DNA of 64,000 nt from MWEI01 sp964600235 (GTDB lineage Bacteria; Desulfobacterota; Desulfomonilia; UBA1062). The notes below the pieces were generated by a model, which was not told the origin of the DNA, searched no databases, and worked only from the letters and a program-made list of their open reading frames with translations. The stretch covers positions 62,001-126,000 of the forward strand of contig CAZRIV010000005.1 in assembly GCA_964600235.1 (NCBI GenBank), given 5' to 3'. This document shows, piece after piece, positions 51,258 to 59,213 of the stretch. Every line of letters starts with the position of its first letter. The stretch's first letter is position 1. The translations under genes and the position numbers were made by a program.

Positions 51258-52937
51258 ATGCTGTCATCAGACAAGGCCCGCTTCAGCACAAGCCCGAAAC
51301 CGGCAACATATGCAATCCTGTGCGTATTCACCTTTGTCCTGTTCTCCACAGCGGCCCTTGCAGACGACCGGAACACGGATCAGCCTGAACGGCACGAACT
51401 CCTCTTCATGCCCGCTCACCGCATTGCAGAGCTGATCCGCGAGCGCGCCGTAACATCCTCGGAGGTGGTGGATGCCTATCTGGAGCAGATCAGGCTCCAT
51501 AACCCGAAGCTCAACGCCATCGTCACCCTCGATGAGCCCGGTGCCCGCGAGCGGGCCCGCCAGGCCGACGAAGCCCTTGCCCAGGGCATTGTCTGGGGGC
51601 CGCTGCACGGCGTGCCGGTCACCATCAAGGACAACTATGCCACCAGGGGGTTGAAGACCACCAGCAGCCTTCCCGGACTGAGCGATTACGTACCTTCATA
51701 CGACGCAACGGTTGTCAAGCGCATCAGGGAGGCAGGCGCGGTCATACTGGGCAAGACAAACCTCCCTGCGCTGGGCATGGACACCCAGACCAACAGCCCC
51801 CTCTTCGGCCTCACCAGCAACCCCTGGGATCTCAAGCGGACTACGGGCGGGTCATCAGGCGGTGATGCCGCTGCAGTGGCCGCCGGCCTCACCGCGCTGG
51901 GCATGGGCAACGATATCGGCGGGTCCATCCGCATCCCGGCGCATTTCTGCGGGATCTACGGAATGAAACCGACCGAGAACTTCACCTCCACCTACGGCAT
52001 CTCGCCCGGGGGCACAAACGGCGATATCCGCACCATACGCCACATGGCCTGCGGCGGTCCCCTGGCTCGCTGTGTCGAGGACCTGAAGCTGGGCCTGTCC
52101 GTCATTGCAGGGCCTGACCTGAGGAATCCCGATGTCCCCCGGGTCGACCTGGGACAGAAGCCCGTCAGGAGACTGAAAGACCTTCACCTGACCTGGACGG
52201 ATGACTTCGGGGGCGTGCCGGTCACGAAGGAAACCAGCGAGGCCATCAGGTCCTTTGCATCGCGGCTCGCCGAACAGGGCTGCCGGGTGGAAAGGCTGAG
52301 TTCGTCACCCTTTGAGCCCCATATCGCATCCACGGCTCCGGAGGCCAGGGACCTCTACGGGGTGAACCGGGCCGACCCGGCCTCATTCGATTACCAGGAG
52401 GCCTGGGCCACCTACGGCCGGCTCATGGACCTGGAGCTCGGGGTCAATCAATCCTCATTTTTCAGGCTCATCAGCTACCTTTTCGGTGCCTGGTACCGCA
52501 CCGATGTCCCCATGATCACCATGGTGTTTCCCCAGAGTTATGAAAAATATCTCCACACCCTGACCCGGCGGGATATCTTCGTCAGCGCCTTTGACTCGTT
52601 CCTCTCGGACAGGGACGCGCTGCTCTGCCCGGTGAGCAGCACCGAGGCCTATGAGCATATCGCTCCCTGGCGCTATTTCGGGCCGTACCCGGTGTATACG
52701 GCCCCGGTCATGGTCGATGACAAACCCGTGAAATACCTGGTGGCGAACATGTCATACACCAGCCTCTTCAACCTCACGGGCAACCCGGTGGTGGTGATCC
52801 CCATCGGCTATACGGCCAAGGGGATGCCCATCGGCATCCAGATCGTGGGCAAAAGATGGCATGACATGGAGCTTCTCGCCATCGCACAGGAGCTTGACAG
52901 GGCGGCACAGGCATATCAGAGGCCCAAGGGGTACTGA
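51258..52937 (+). CDS. Exported amidase-signature enzyme
   Basis: A 559-residue amidase with an N-terminal signal peptide or anchor (residues 17-40, YAILCVFTFVLFSTAALA). The amidase signature is intact: GVPVTIKDNYATRG (catalytic Lys), TTGGSSGGDAAAVAAGL (Ser), and GNDIGGSIRIPAHFCGIYG (nucleophile Ser). Many amidases of this class are cytosolic; the signal peptide here suggests a periplasmic substrate, such as an amide from the surroundings or a peptide. GGAGGTG precedes ATG 51258. It follows glucokinase closely. Confidence 0.9.
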   Translation: MLSSDKARFSTSPKPATYAILCVFTFVLFSTAALADDRNTDQPERHELLFMPAHRIAELIRERAVTSSEVVDAYLEQIRLHNPKLNAIVTLDEPGARERARQADEALAQGIVWGPLHGVPVTIKDNYATRGLKTTSSLPGLSDYVPSYDATVVKRIREAGAVILGKTNLPALGMDTQTNSPLFGLTSNPWDLKRTTGGSSGGDAAAVAAGLTALGMGNDIGGSIRIPAHFCGIYGMKPTENFTSTYGISPGGTNGDIRTIRHMACGGPLARCVEDLKLGLSVIAGPDLRNPDVPRVDLGQKPVRRLKDLHLTWTDDFGGVPVTKETSEAIRSFASRLAEQGCRVERLSSSPFEPHIASTAPEARDLYGVNRADPASFDYQEAWATYGRLMDLELGVNQSSFFRLISYLFGAWYRTDVPMITMVFPQSYEKYLHTLTRRDIFVSAFDSFLSDRDALLCPVSSTEAYEHIAPWRYFGPYPVYTAPVMVDDKPVKYLVANMSYTSLFNLTGNPVVVIPIGYTAKGMPIGIQIVGKRWHDMELLAIAQELDRAAQAYQRPKGY

Positions 52938-52956
52938 ACATGAAGGGAGCACTGTC

Positions 52957-53490
52957 ATGTCGTTGAAAACTCAACTGGTTGAAGCGGGAACCATAGACCA
53001 GCGCATTCTCATCATCCGCGGTGAACGGGTCATCATCGACTCCGACCTGGCCGAGCTGTATGGGGTTCCCACAAAGCGGCTGAACGAGCAGGTCAAGAGG
53101 AACAAGGAACGCTTTCCCCCTGATTTCATGTTCCAGCTCACCCCCGAGGAGAAGGACGAGGTGATGGAAGACTGCGAACACCTCGAGAGCCTTAAATATT
53201 CGAAGAGCATGCCCTATGTCTTTACCGAGCACGGCTCCATCATGGCCGCCGGCGTCCTCAACTCTTCCCGTGCCGTCGAGGTGAGCGTCTTCATCGTGCG
53301 GGCCTTTGTCAAACTGCGCCGGGTCATCACCGAGCACAAGGAGCTCTCCACCAGGATCACCAGAGCCGAAAGGCGGCTGGCCGAGCACGACGAAAAGATC
53401 CTGTCCATGATAGGCCTGATGAAGCAGCTGACCAAAACCAGCTCGTCGGGGAAGAAATCACGCATCGGTTTCATCCCGGATGAGACCTGA
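52957..53490 (+). CDS. ORF6N-domain protein
   Basis: A 177-residue protein with an N-terminal ORF6N domain: ILIIRGERVIIDSDLAELYGV, VKRNKERFPPDFMFQLT, and PYVFTEHGSIMAAGVLNS. The C-terminal part is a coiled-coil helix followed by KKSRIGF. ORF6N is common in phage antirepressor-like and bacterial DNA-binding proteins. Here it sits 19 bases after the amidase without phage genes, so its role is unknown; it may be an acquired regulator. The ATG at 52957 has GGGAG upstream. Confidence 0.88.
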   Translation: MSLKTQLVEAGTIDQRILIIRGERVIIDSDLAELYGVPTKRLNEQVKRNKERFPPDFMFQLTPEEKDEVMEDCEHLESLKYSKSMPYVFTEHGSIMAAGVLNSSRAVEVSVFIVRAFVKLRRVITEHKELSTRITRAERRLAEHDEKILSMIGLMKQLTKTSSSGKKSRIGFIPDET

Positions 53491-53553
53491 GGACACCAGG
53501 TCATCACAATACCATACAGGGCATCTATCGCGTTTCTCATAAAGGGCGGGTTT

Positions 53554-53687
53554 AACCCGGGTTGTGCGTTTGAAGGGGTTTCAAACGGACTCATGAAAAA
53601 CAATTTTACCTGGCAAGAACCATCAGTAACTGCACCCTTAAAAGGGTAGGGTGTATATGGACACATTTAAATGCACAATCTTGGCTT
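53554..53687. repeat. MITE-like inverted-repeat element, copy 2
   Basis: Left end AACCCGGGTTGTGCGTTTGA (53554-53573) and right end ATTTAAATGCACAATCTTGGCTT near 53687 are near reverse complements. Internally AAAAACAATTTTACCTGGCA matches copy 1 (2582-2704). It fills much of the 301-base gap between the ORF6N gene and the M20 peptidase; no gene is present there. Confidence 0.6.
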
Positions 53688-53791
53688 AAGATGCGCAAGG
53701 AACTGTTTCTTATGTCTTCCGTGATGACAAATCCTATCTTTGGGGTTATGTATTTGAAAGATCCACTCCAATCTTAGCCTGGAGGAATACA

Positions 53792-55249
53792 ATGACAGCG
53801 CTGCTCTTTTTCACAGCTGCGGGTATTATTCTCATTGTGCTCACCGTATTGATCAGGACCATGCTGCTCACCTCCGCACAGAGCCCGGTGAAGGCAGATA
53901 CTGGAATCGAACTGGATCCCCAGGCCCCGGCAGAACGCCTGAAACAGGCGATCCGTTTCCGGACCATCTCTCACCAGGACCCGAGCCAGTTCAAGGGGGA
54001 TGAATTCAAGAGGTTCCACACCTATCTCGAAGGGGCCTTCCCGAAGGTGCATGCCACGCTGATAAGGGAGACCGTAGAGGACTACAGCCTGCTCTACACA
54101 TGGAAGGGCCAGGACAGATTTGCACGGCCCATTCTCCTCCTGGGCCACCTGGACGTGGTGCCGTCCGAGTATTCCCAGGACAACTCCTGGACCCATGACG
54201 CCTTTGAGGGCCGCATTGAGGGAGGGTTCATCTGGGGGAGGGGTTCGCTGGACGACAAAAGCTGCGTGCTCGGCATCCTCGAGGCCGTGGAAAGGCTGCT
54301 AGATGAAGGTTTCCAGCCACACCAGAACATCTTTCTCGCCTTCGGTCACGACGAGGAGGTGGGTGGCCACGCCGGTGCCGCAAAGGTTGCAGACCTCCTG
54401 AACGAACGGGGTATCGAGATGGACTATGTCCTCGACGAAGGACTCAGCATCGTCAAGGGCTTGTTCCCGGACATAGATAGGCCTGTCGCCCTGGTGGGCA
54501 TCGCCGAAAAGGGGTACCTGAGCATCGAACTCTGCGCACAGAGCGAGGGGGGGCATTCCATGATGCCGCCGGCCCATACGGCCATCGGTATACTGAGCGC
54601 GGCCATCGGCAGGATTGAGCAGGACAAGTTACCTGCCCGGATGACTGACCCGGTCAGGCAGATGTTTTCAAGCCTTGCGCCGGGAATGCCCTTCGGCATG
54701 AGGGCGGTCTTCGCCAACCTGTGGCTCTTTGGCGGCCTGGTGAAGAAAAAACTCTCCGCAGACCCCAAGACGAACGCCATTGTACGCACAACCGCAGCGC
54801 CCACCATATTCCATGCCGGGGTCAAGGAGAACATCCTTGCATCAGAGGCCCGTGCGGTGGTGAACTACCGGCTGCTGCCCGGTGATACCATAACCGGGGT
54901 GCTGGAGCATGTCACCAGGGTCATTGACGACCCGAGGGTTACGGTCAGACAGATGGAGCGGTTCAGGGGCGACCCCTCTTTCGTCTCGGATACCGGGTCT
55001 GCCGGGTTCAGGGCGATCGTACAGACCATACGCGAGGTCTTCCCGCAGACACTTGCGGCCCCGGGCCTGGTCATAGCAGCGACGGACAGCAGGCACTATG
55101 CCCACCTCACACACAACATATTCCGGTTCAATCCCATAGTGCTGCACCCCCTCGACCTCCAGAGGATCCATGGAGTTGACGAGAGGATATCCGTAACGGG
55201 TTATGTGAAGATGGTGGAGTTCTACACCCGCCTCATCCGTAATTCATAG
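53792..55249 (+). CDS. Membrane-anchored M20-family metallopeptidase
   Basis: A 485-residue protein with an N-terminal membrane helix (residues 5-24, LFFTAAGIILIVLTVLIRTM) and a dinuclear zinc M20 peptidase domain. Metal-binding motifs are LLLGHLDVVPSE, DDKSCVLGILEA, LAFGHDEEVGGHAGA and the C-terminal DSRHYAHLTHNIFRF. The length and GHDEEVGG pattern are like the PM20D1/CPS (carboxypeptidase S) group, which cleave or form N-acyl amino acids and dipeptides. CTGGAGGA precedes the ATG. Monocistronic. Confidence 0.9.
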   Translation: MTALLFFTAAGIILIVLTVLIRTMLLTSAQSPVKADTGIELDPQAPAERLKQAIRFRTISHQDPSQFKGDEFKRFHTYLEGAFPKVHATLIRETVEDYSLLYTWKGQDRFARPILLLGHLDVVPSEYSQDNSWTHDAFEGRIEGGFIWGRGSLDDKSCVLGILEAVERLLDEGFQPHQNIFLAFGHDEEVGGHAGAAKVADLLNERGIEMDYVLDEGLSIVKGLFPDIDRPVALVGIAEKGYLSIELCAQSEGGHSMMPPAHTAIGILSAAIGRIEQDKLPARMTDPVRQMFSSLAPGMPFGMRAVFANLWLFGGLVKKKLSADPKTNAIVRTTAAPTIFHAGVKENILASEARAVVNYRLLPGDTITGVLEHVTRVIDDPRVTVRQMERFRGDPSFVSDTGSAGFRAIVQTIREVFPQTLAAPGLVIAATDSRHYAHLTHNIFRFNPIVLHPLDLQRIHGVDERISVTGYVKMVEFYTRLIRNS

Positions 55250-55401
55250 CAGCGCAGTGACCCCGTGTCTCTTGAACTCTGCCTGCACGCTTCATGAGGC
55301 CTTGCCATCAAAGGGTGTGGCATCACCTTAACTTTCATAGTAGATTGGGCATATTGCAACATTAAAGAGGAGGCTTTTCCTCCTTTCTCAAGGGGGTGGA
55401 C

Positions 55402-56928
55402 ATGCGCGACAGGCACAGGCTGTGGGGCGAGACGACGGCCTTTCTGGCCCTGTTTCTGGACAATCTCGGGGTGCTCGTATTCCTGAGCTCCATCCTGATG
55501 TTCACCTTCAACTACCCCGCCGATATCATCCTGAAGCGCATGATCCCCGGGACCGCCATGGGCGTCCTGACAGGCGACCTCATCTATACCTGGCTGGCGC
55601 TGAGACTGAGGAAAAAGACCGGGCGGTCGGATATTACGGCCATGCCCCTGGGGCTGGATACGCCTTCATCCATAGGCCTTGCCTATGCCGTGCTCGGGCC
55701 GGCTTACGTAGCCACCGGAGATGCCGAACTCACCTGGCACATCGGCATGGCGACACTCTTCATGATCGGCATCGTCAAGGTCATCACCTCTTTTCTCGGC
55801 AGCTGGGTGCAGCGCACCATCCCCACGGCCGGGCTTCTGGGGTCTATTGCAGGCGTTGGCCTCATGCTGCTGGGGTTTCTGCCCCTTGTCGAGATCTTCA
55901 ACGAGGTCGTGGTGGGCATGGTCGCCCTGGGGCTCATCTTTGCCGTGCTGCTGGGCCGTCTCGAGCTTCCGTACAGAATCCCGGGCGTCCTGGCGGCCGT
56001 GCTGCTGGGCACTGCCCTGCATTTCCTCCTGGGATACAGCGGCTGCCTCCCCGAGTTCGTACGACCGAGCTTCGAGACGAGCCTCTGCCTTCCGGTCTTT
56101 TCACTGGGCTTTCTCTCTGCCCTCCCCAAGACGATCCAGTACCTTCCCATCGCCATTCCCTTCGGCATCATGACCATCATCGGCGGGATCAACAACACCG
56201 AGAGCGCCCGGCTGGCCGGTGACGAGTACAGGACCAGAGACATCCTCCTGACAGAGGCGCTGACCTCGCTGGTAGCATCATTCTTCGGCGGGGTGGCCCA
56301 GACGACGCCCTACATCGGACATCCTGCCTACAAAAGGATGGGGGCCACCTGGTGGTACACACTGCTCACAGGGCTGCTCATTGGAGTGGGCTCCATGGTG
56401 GGCCTGCTATCGCTCATTGTAAGCCTGATCCCGCGTGCGGCCCTGGCGCCGATCTTCATGTTCATCGGCTTCGAGATCGTGCGCCAGGCATACCGGGAAT
56501 CCCCGCCCGAACACTCGGAGGCGGTGAGCTTCAGCTTCCTGCCGGTCATGGCCAGCATGACCATGATTATCCTGGGCCAGTTTCTCAGTGCGGCCGGCAT
56601 TACACCCGACAAGCTGCCGCTTAGGCTGAATACCATGCTGCTCTCCCTCACCGTGCTCAGCAACGGCTTCATCATGACAGCGCTCCTGTGGGGCGGCATG
56701 ATGGCCTTTGTCATTGACCGCAGGCCGAGAATGGCTGCCCTGTATGCCTTCGTGTGTGCTGTGTTCACGCTCTTCGGCATCATCCATTCCGTCCTGCCCA
56801 CGGGCGAAATCTACCTGCCCTGGACGGTTGCGTCGAGAGTGCCCTGCACCATTGCCCTGGGCTATGCCCTGCTTGCAGGGGTATTCCTGAGCGTGGGCAG
56901 GGCCACGGATGAGCTGAAGGCAACATAG
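55402..56928 (+). CDS. NCS2/AzgA-like permease
   Basis: A 508-residue multi-pass transporter with about 12-14 hydrophobic helices. The conserved central segment IIGGINNTESARLAGDEYRTRDIL, then FFGGVAQTTPYIGHPAYKRMG, is of the NCS2 (xanthine/uracil, AzgA) superfamily type. Substrate specificity cannot be read; purine or similar base is the default guess. AAGGGGG precedes ATG 55402 (a GTG two codons upstream is possible). Its stop is 75 bases before the MarR gene, and the MarR promoter lies in this gap; the permease may have its own transcript. Confidence 0.82.
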   Translation: MRDRHRLWGETTAFLALFLDNLGVLVFLSSILMFTFNYPADIILKRMIPGTAMGVLTGDLIYTWLALRLRKKTGRSDITAMPLGLDTPSSIGLAYAVLGPAYVATGDAELTWHIGMATLFMIGIVKVITSFLGSWVQRTIPTAGLLGSIAGVGLMLLGFLPLVEIFNEVVVGMVALGLIFAVLLGRLELPYRIPGVLAAVLLGTALHFLLGYSGCLPEFVRPSFETSLCLPVFSLGFLSALPKTIQYLPIAIPFGIMTIIGGINNTESARLAGDEYRTRDILLTEALTSLVASFFGGVAQTTPYIGHPAYKRMGATWWYTLLTGLLIGVGSMVGLLSLIVSLIPRAALAPIFMFIGFEIVRQAYRESPPEHSEAVSFSFLPVMASMTMIILGQFLSAAGITPDKLPLRLNTMLLSLTVLSNGFIMTALLWGGMMAFVIDRRPRMAALYAFVCAVFTLFGIIHSVLPTGEIYLPWTVASRVPCTIALGYALLAGVFLSVGRATDELKAT

Positions 56929-56956
56929 CCCTGCACGACATGAAATGGCAGGGGGA

Positions 56957-56989
56957 TTGACAGAAATTTTATTAGTTGTATAGTACAAC
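56957..56989 (+). promoter_or_regulatory. marR-hgcA-hgcB promoter with palindromic operator on the -10
   Basis: TTGACA (56957-56962), a 16-base spacer and TATAGT (56979-56984) make a strong promoter. The perfect inverted repeat GTTGTA-TAG-TACAAC (56975-56989) covers the -10. The transcript would begin near 56991, only about 12 bases before the MarR ATG. This is the classic site for autorepression by MarR-type proteins. Confidence 0.75.
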
Positions 56990-57002
56990 CTTGGACAAGA
57001 CA

Positions 57003-57533
57003 ATGCTATCCCTTGATCGCGAAATACTCTCCCTCATGGCGGACCTGCCCAAGGCCGTGAGGTGCTGCCGCCAGGACGAGGTATTCTGCGAAGGTGTCAC
57101 CTATACCCAGTTCATCATCCTTGATGCCATTGCCAAGGACCGCTCATTGAATATGACCGGTCTCCACAAGGTCCTGTCCGTTGACAAGAGCACCGCGACA
57201 CGGCTGATTGCACCCCTGATCAGGAGGGACCTCGTTGTGAGGAAAAAGGCCGCTCATGATTCCCGGGCTGCAACGCTGAGCTTGACGGATGACGGCAAAG
57301 ATATTCATGAAAAGGTCTGGCAGTGCCTCAGAACATTCACGCAGGCCGTTTCGGATGAGATCCCTGAAGAACAGAGGTCCGCGGTCTTGGATGGTGCCAG
57401 GACCTTCCTCCGTGCAATGCAGCGCGTCTCGGCCGTACGGAACCAAGGCACTTCAGGAAATGGGTGCTGCACCTGTTCGCAGGAACGTAAAGTCCGAACA
57501 AGGATACCATCAAGATCAAAGGTGACGAGATGA
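57003..57533 (+). CDS. Cysteine-rich MarR-family regulator of the hgc operon
   Basis: A 176-residue winged-helix regulator. The recognition region is NMTGLHKVLSVDKSTATRLIAPLIRRDLVVRKKAAHDSRAATLSLTDDG (about residues 50-98), typical of MarR. Unusually it has Cys at 21, 22, 29 and 108, and a CCTC motif at 155-158 in a basic C-terminal tail, which could bind a soft metal. No good Shine-Dalgarno is seen; TTG codons at 56976 and 56991 are alternative starts. Its TGA overlaps the hgcA ATG (57530-57533), so it is co-translated with the mercury-methylation genes and likely controls them. Metal sensing is inference. Confidence 0.82.
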   Translation: MLSLDREILSLMADLPKAVRCCRQDEVFCEGVTYTQFIILDAIAKDRSLNMTGLHKVLSVDKSTATRLIAPLIRRDLVVRKKAAHDSRAATLSLTDDGKDIHEKVWQCLRTFTQAVSDEIPEEQRSAVLDGARTFLRAMQRVSAVRNQGTSGNGCCTCSQERKVRTRIPSRSKVTR

Positions 57534-58678
57534 CGGAAAAAACATTCCCGGGAAATCAGATCCCCACCAGGGTCCTCCTGCCCATGGCACCGCCTGGTGC
57601 CCTTGAGACGATCCCTCCCCTGCCACCCAGTTTGGATCAGCCGTTTGTGGACGGCCGGATGGAAGGTCCTTCGGGCAGGATTCCCCGGGTGTCTTCAAAT
57701 CTGAAGGCCCGGGATCACCTGGGCGCCATCAAGGCACGTTTTGGTGTGGGGAGGATGCATTATACCGTTGATCCGGGTCTCTATGCCCTGGGACAGCCCC
57801 ATGAGAATTCCCCCGTGCTCGTGAGCGCCAACTACAAGATGAGCTTCGACAGCCTCAGGGGCGCCCTGCCGGGGAGAGATGCCTGGATCCTCGTCCTGGA
57901 CACAAAGGGCATCAATGTCTGGTGCGCGGCCGGCAAAGGCACGTTTGGAACCGGGGAGCTTCTGCGCCGGATCGAGACAAGCGGGCTGAAAGGCATAGTG
58001 AGACACCGCGACCTCATAGTGCCCCAGCTCGGCGCTCCCGGCGTGGCAGCCCATCTGATAAGGCAGCACTCAGGATTCAAGGTCCATTATGGCCCCGTGA
58101 GCGCAGCGGACCTGCCTTCATATCTCGATGCCGGCATGAAAGCCACCCCTGCCATGAGGACAAAGACCTTCACCATCTCGGAGCGGGTCGTCCTGATCCC
58201 CATAGAACTCATGGCCGCACTCAAGACGTCCCTGCTCGTCATCCCGGTCATGTTCCTCATAAGTGGAATCGGCGGCCGGGACGGATTCATGGTGAATCTG
58301 CTTTCAGATGGTGTCTTCTCCGTCATGGCCGTATTCGGGGCCATCATTGCAGGGGCCATACTCAATCCCATACTGCTGCCGTACCTGCCGGGAAGGGCCT
58401 TTTCCATAAAGGGATTCACCATGGGTTCCTTCACGGCTTTTGTCCTGCTTTACCTGGGTGGGTACAGCCCGCAGCACCTGCGGGATATGCTCTGGGCGGT
58501 GGCCTGGCTGCTCATGGTCTCCGCCGTGTCTGCATACCTTGCCATGAACTTTACCGGGGCGTCCACCTACACCTCCCTGTCCGGGGTGAAGAAAGAGATG
58601 CGCTGGGCGCTTCCCCTTGAGATGACCGCCGGGCTGACCGGATTCGCCATATTCATTATTTCCAGGTTCATTCCCTAG
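57530..58678 (+). CDS. hgcA: HgcA, corrinoid-dependent mercury methyltransferase
   Basis: A 382-residue membrane protein carrying the diagnostic HgcA cap-helix motif NVWCAAGK at residues 129-136, with Cys132 as the predicted lower ligand of cobalt. The N-terminal soluble corrinoid domain runs to about residue 210; the C-terminal half has about five transmembrane helices (near 220-245, 258-285, 293-311, 319-340 and 360-380). HgcA moves a methyl group from a corrinoid to Hg(II), making methylmercury, together with HgcB. It is followed by hgcB after nine bases. Presence of both genes predicts mercury methylation by the organism; activity is not shown by sequence. Confidence 0.96.
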   Translation: MTEKTFPGNQIPTRVLLPMAPPGALETIPPLPPSLDQPFVDGRMEGPSGRIPRVSSNLKARDHLGAIKARFGVGRMHYTVDPGLYALGQPHENSPVLVSANYKMSFDSLRGALPGRDAWILVLDTKGINVWCAAGKGTFGTGELLRRIETSGLKGIVRHRDLIVPQLGAPGVAAHLIRQHSGFKVHYGPVSAADLPSYLDAGMKATPAMRTKTFTISERVVLIPIELMAALKTSLLVIPVMFLISGIGGRDGFMVNLLSDGVFSVMAVFGAIIAGAILNPILLPYLPGRAFSIKGFTMGSFTAFVLLYLGGYSPQHLRDMLWAVAWLLMVSAVSAYLAMNFTGASTYTSLSGVKKEMRWALPLEMTAGLTGFAIFIISRFIP

Positions 58679-58687
58679 GGGCACGGC

Positions 58688-59014
58688 ATGAAAGAACTCG
58701 TGTATCTCAGAAACGTATCCACCCTGCAGATCGATGAAAGCACGTGTATCGGGTGCGGCATGTGCCTGGATGTTTGCCCCCACGCAGTCCTGGCGATGAA
58801 CGGCAGGAAGGCCCATATCCTGAACAGGGATGCCTGCATGGAATGCGGGGCATGCAGCCGGAACTGCCCTGTGGGTGCTGTATCCGTCCAGGCGGGTGTC
58901 GGCTGCGCTGCCGCAGTGATCAACGGCATGCTGGGACGCAGCGAAGCCTCGTGCTGCTGCGTGGTCGACCCGAAGGACCCTTCGAAAGAAACTGGAAAGA
59001 CTTCCTGCTGCTGA
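58688..59014 (+). CDS. hgcB: HgcB, ferredoxin partner of HgcA
   Basis: A 108-residue two-cluster ferredoxin. Clusters are C20-x2-C23-x2-C26-x3-C30P and C50MECGAC56-x3-C60P; the CMECGAC string is the HgcB hallmark. A separate Cys73 and the C-terminal vicinal cysteines are conserved in the family and thought to carry Hg to HgcA and keep the corrinoid reduced. Here the tail has a triple CCC (89-91) and a terminal CC (107-108), so five tail cysteines, more than I expect for the family. AGGGG precedes the ATG. Ends the marR-hgcA-hgcB operon. Confidence 0.96.
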   Translation: MKELVYLRNVSTLQIDESTCIGCGMCLDVCPHAVLAMNGRKAHILNRDACMECGACSRNCPVGAVSVQAGVGCAAAVINGMLGRSEASCCCVVDPKDPSKETGKTSCC

Positions 59015-59114
59015 TAATTCCTTGCCTGCGCTATCGGGTGGGGAACCCATCAGTTGCCGTTATGGGACTCCTGCAGGATCCCGTACCCATGGTCGATCAG
59101 CACGAAAAAACTTA

Positions 59115-59187
59115 CCCGTTCAAATCATTGAAATAGCCTGAGGCAGGACCATGACCTTCCTGTGGCTATTTCAATGATTTGAACGGG
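59115..59187 (+). repeat. Long-hairpin repeat H4
   Basis: Arms of 24 perfect bases (59115-59138 and 59164-59187) continue inward with a 2x2 mismatch and AGG/CCT pairs to a loop of about 7 bases; total 73 nt. Preceded by GAAAAAACTTA and followed by CCTATTTTTTA. It lies between convergent hgcB and the PfkB gene, 100 bases after hgcB, and can terminate both. Confidence 0.85.
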
Positions 59188-59213
59188 CCTATTTTTTATG
59201 CCTAATCCATGCA

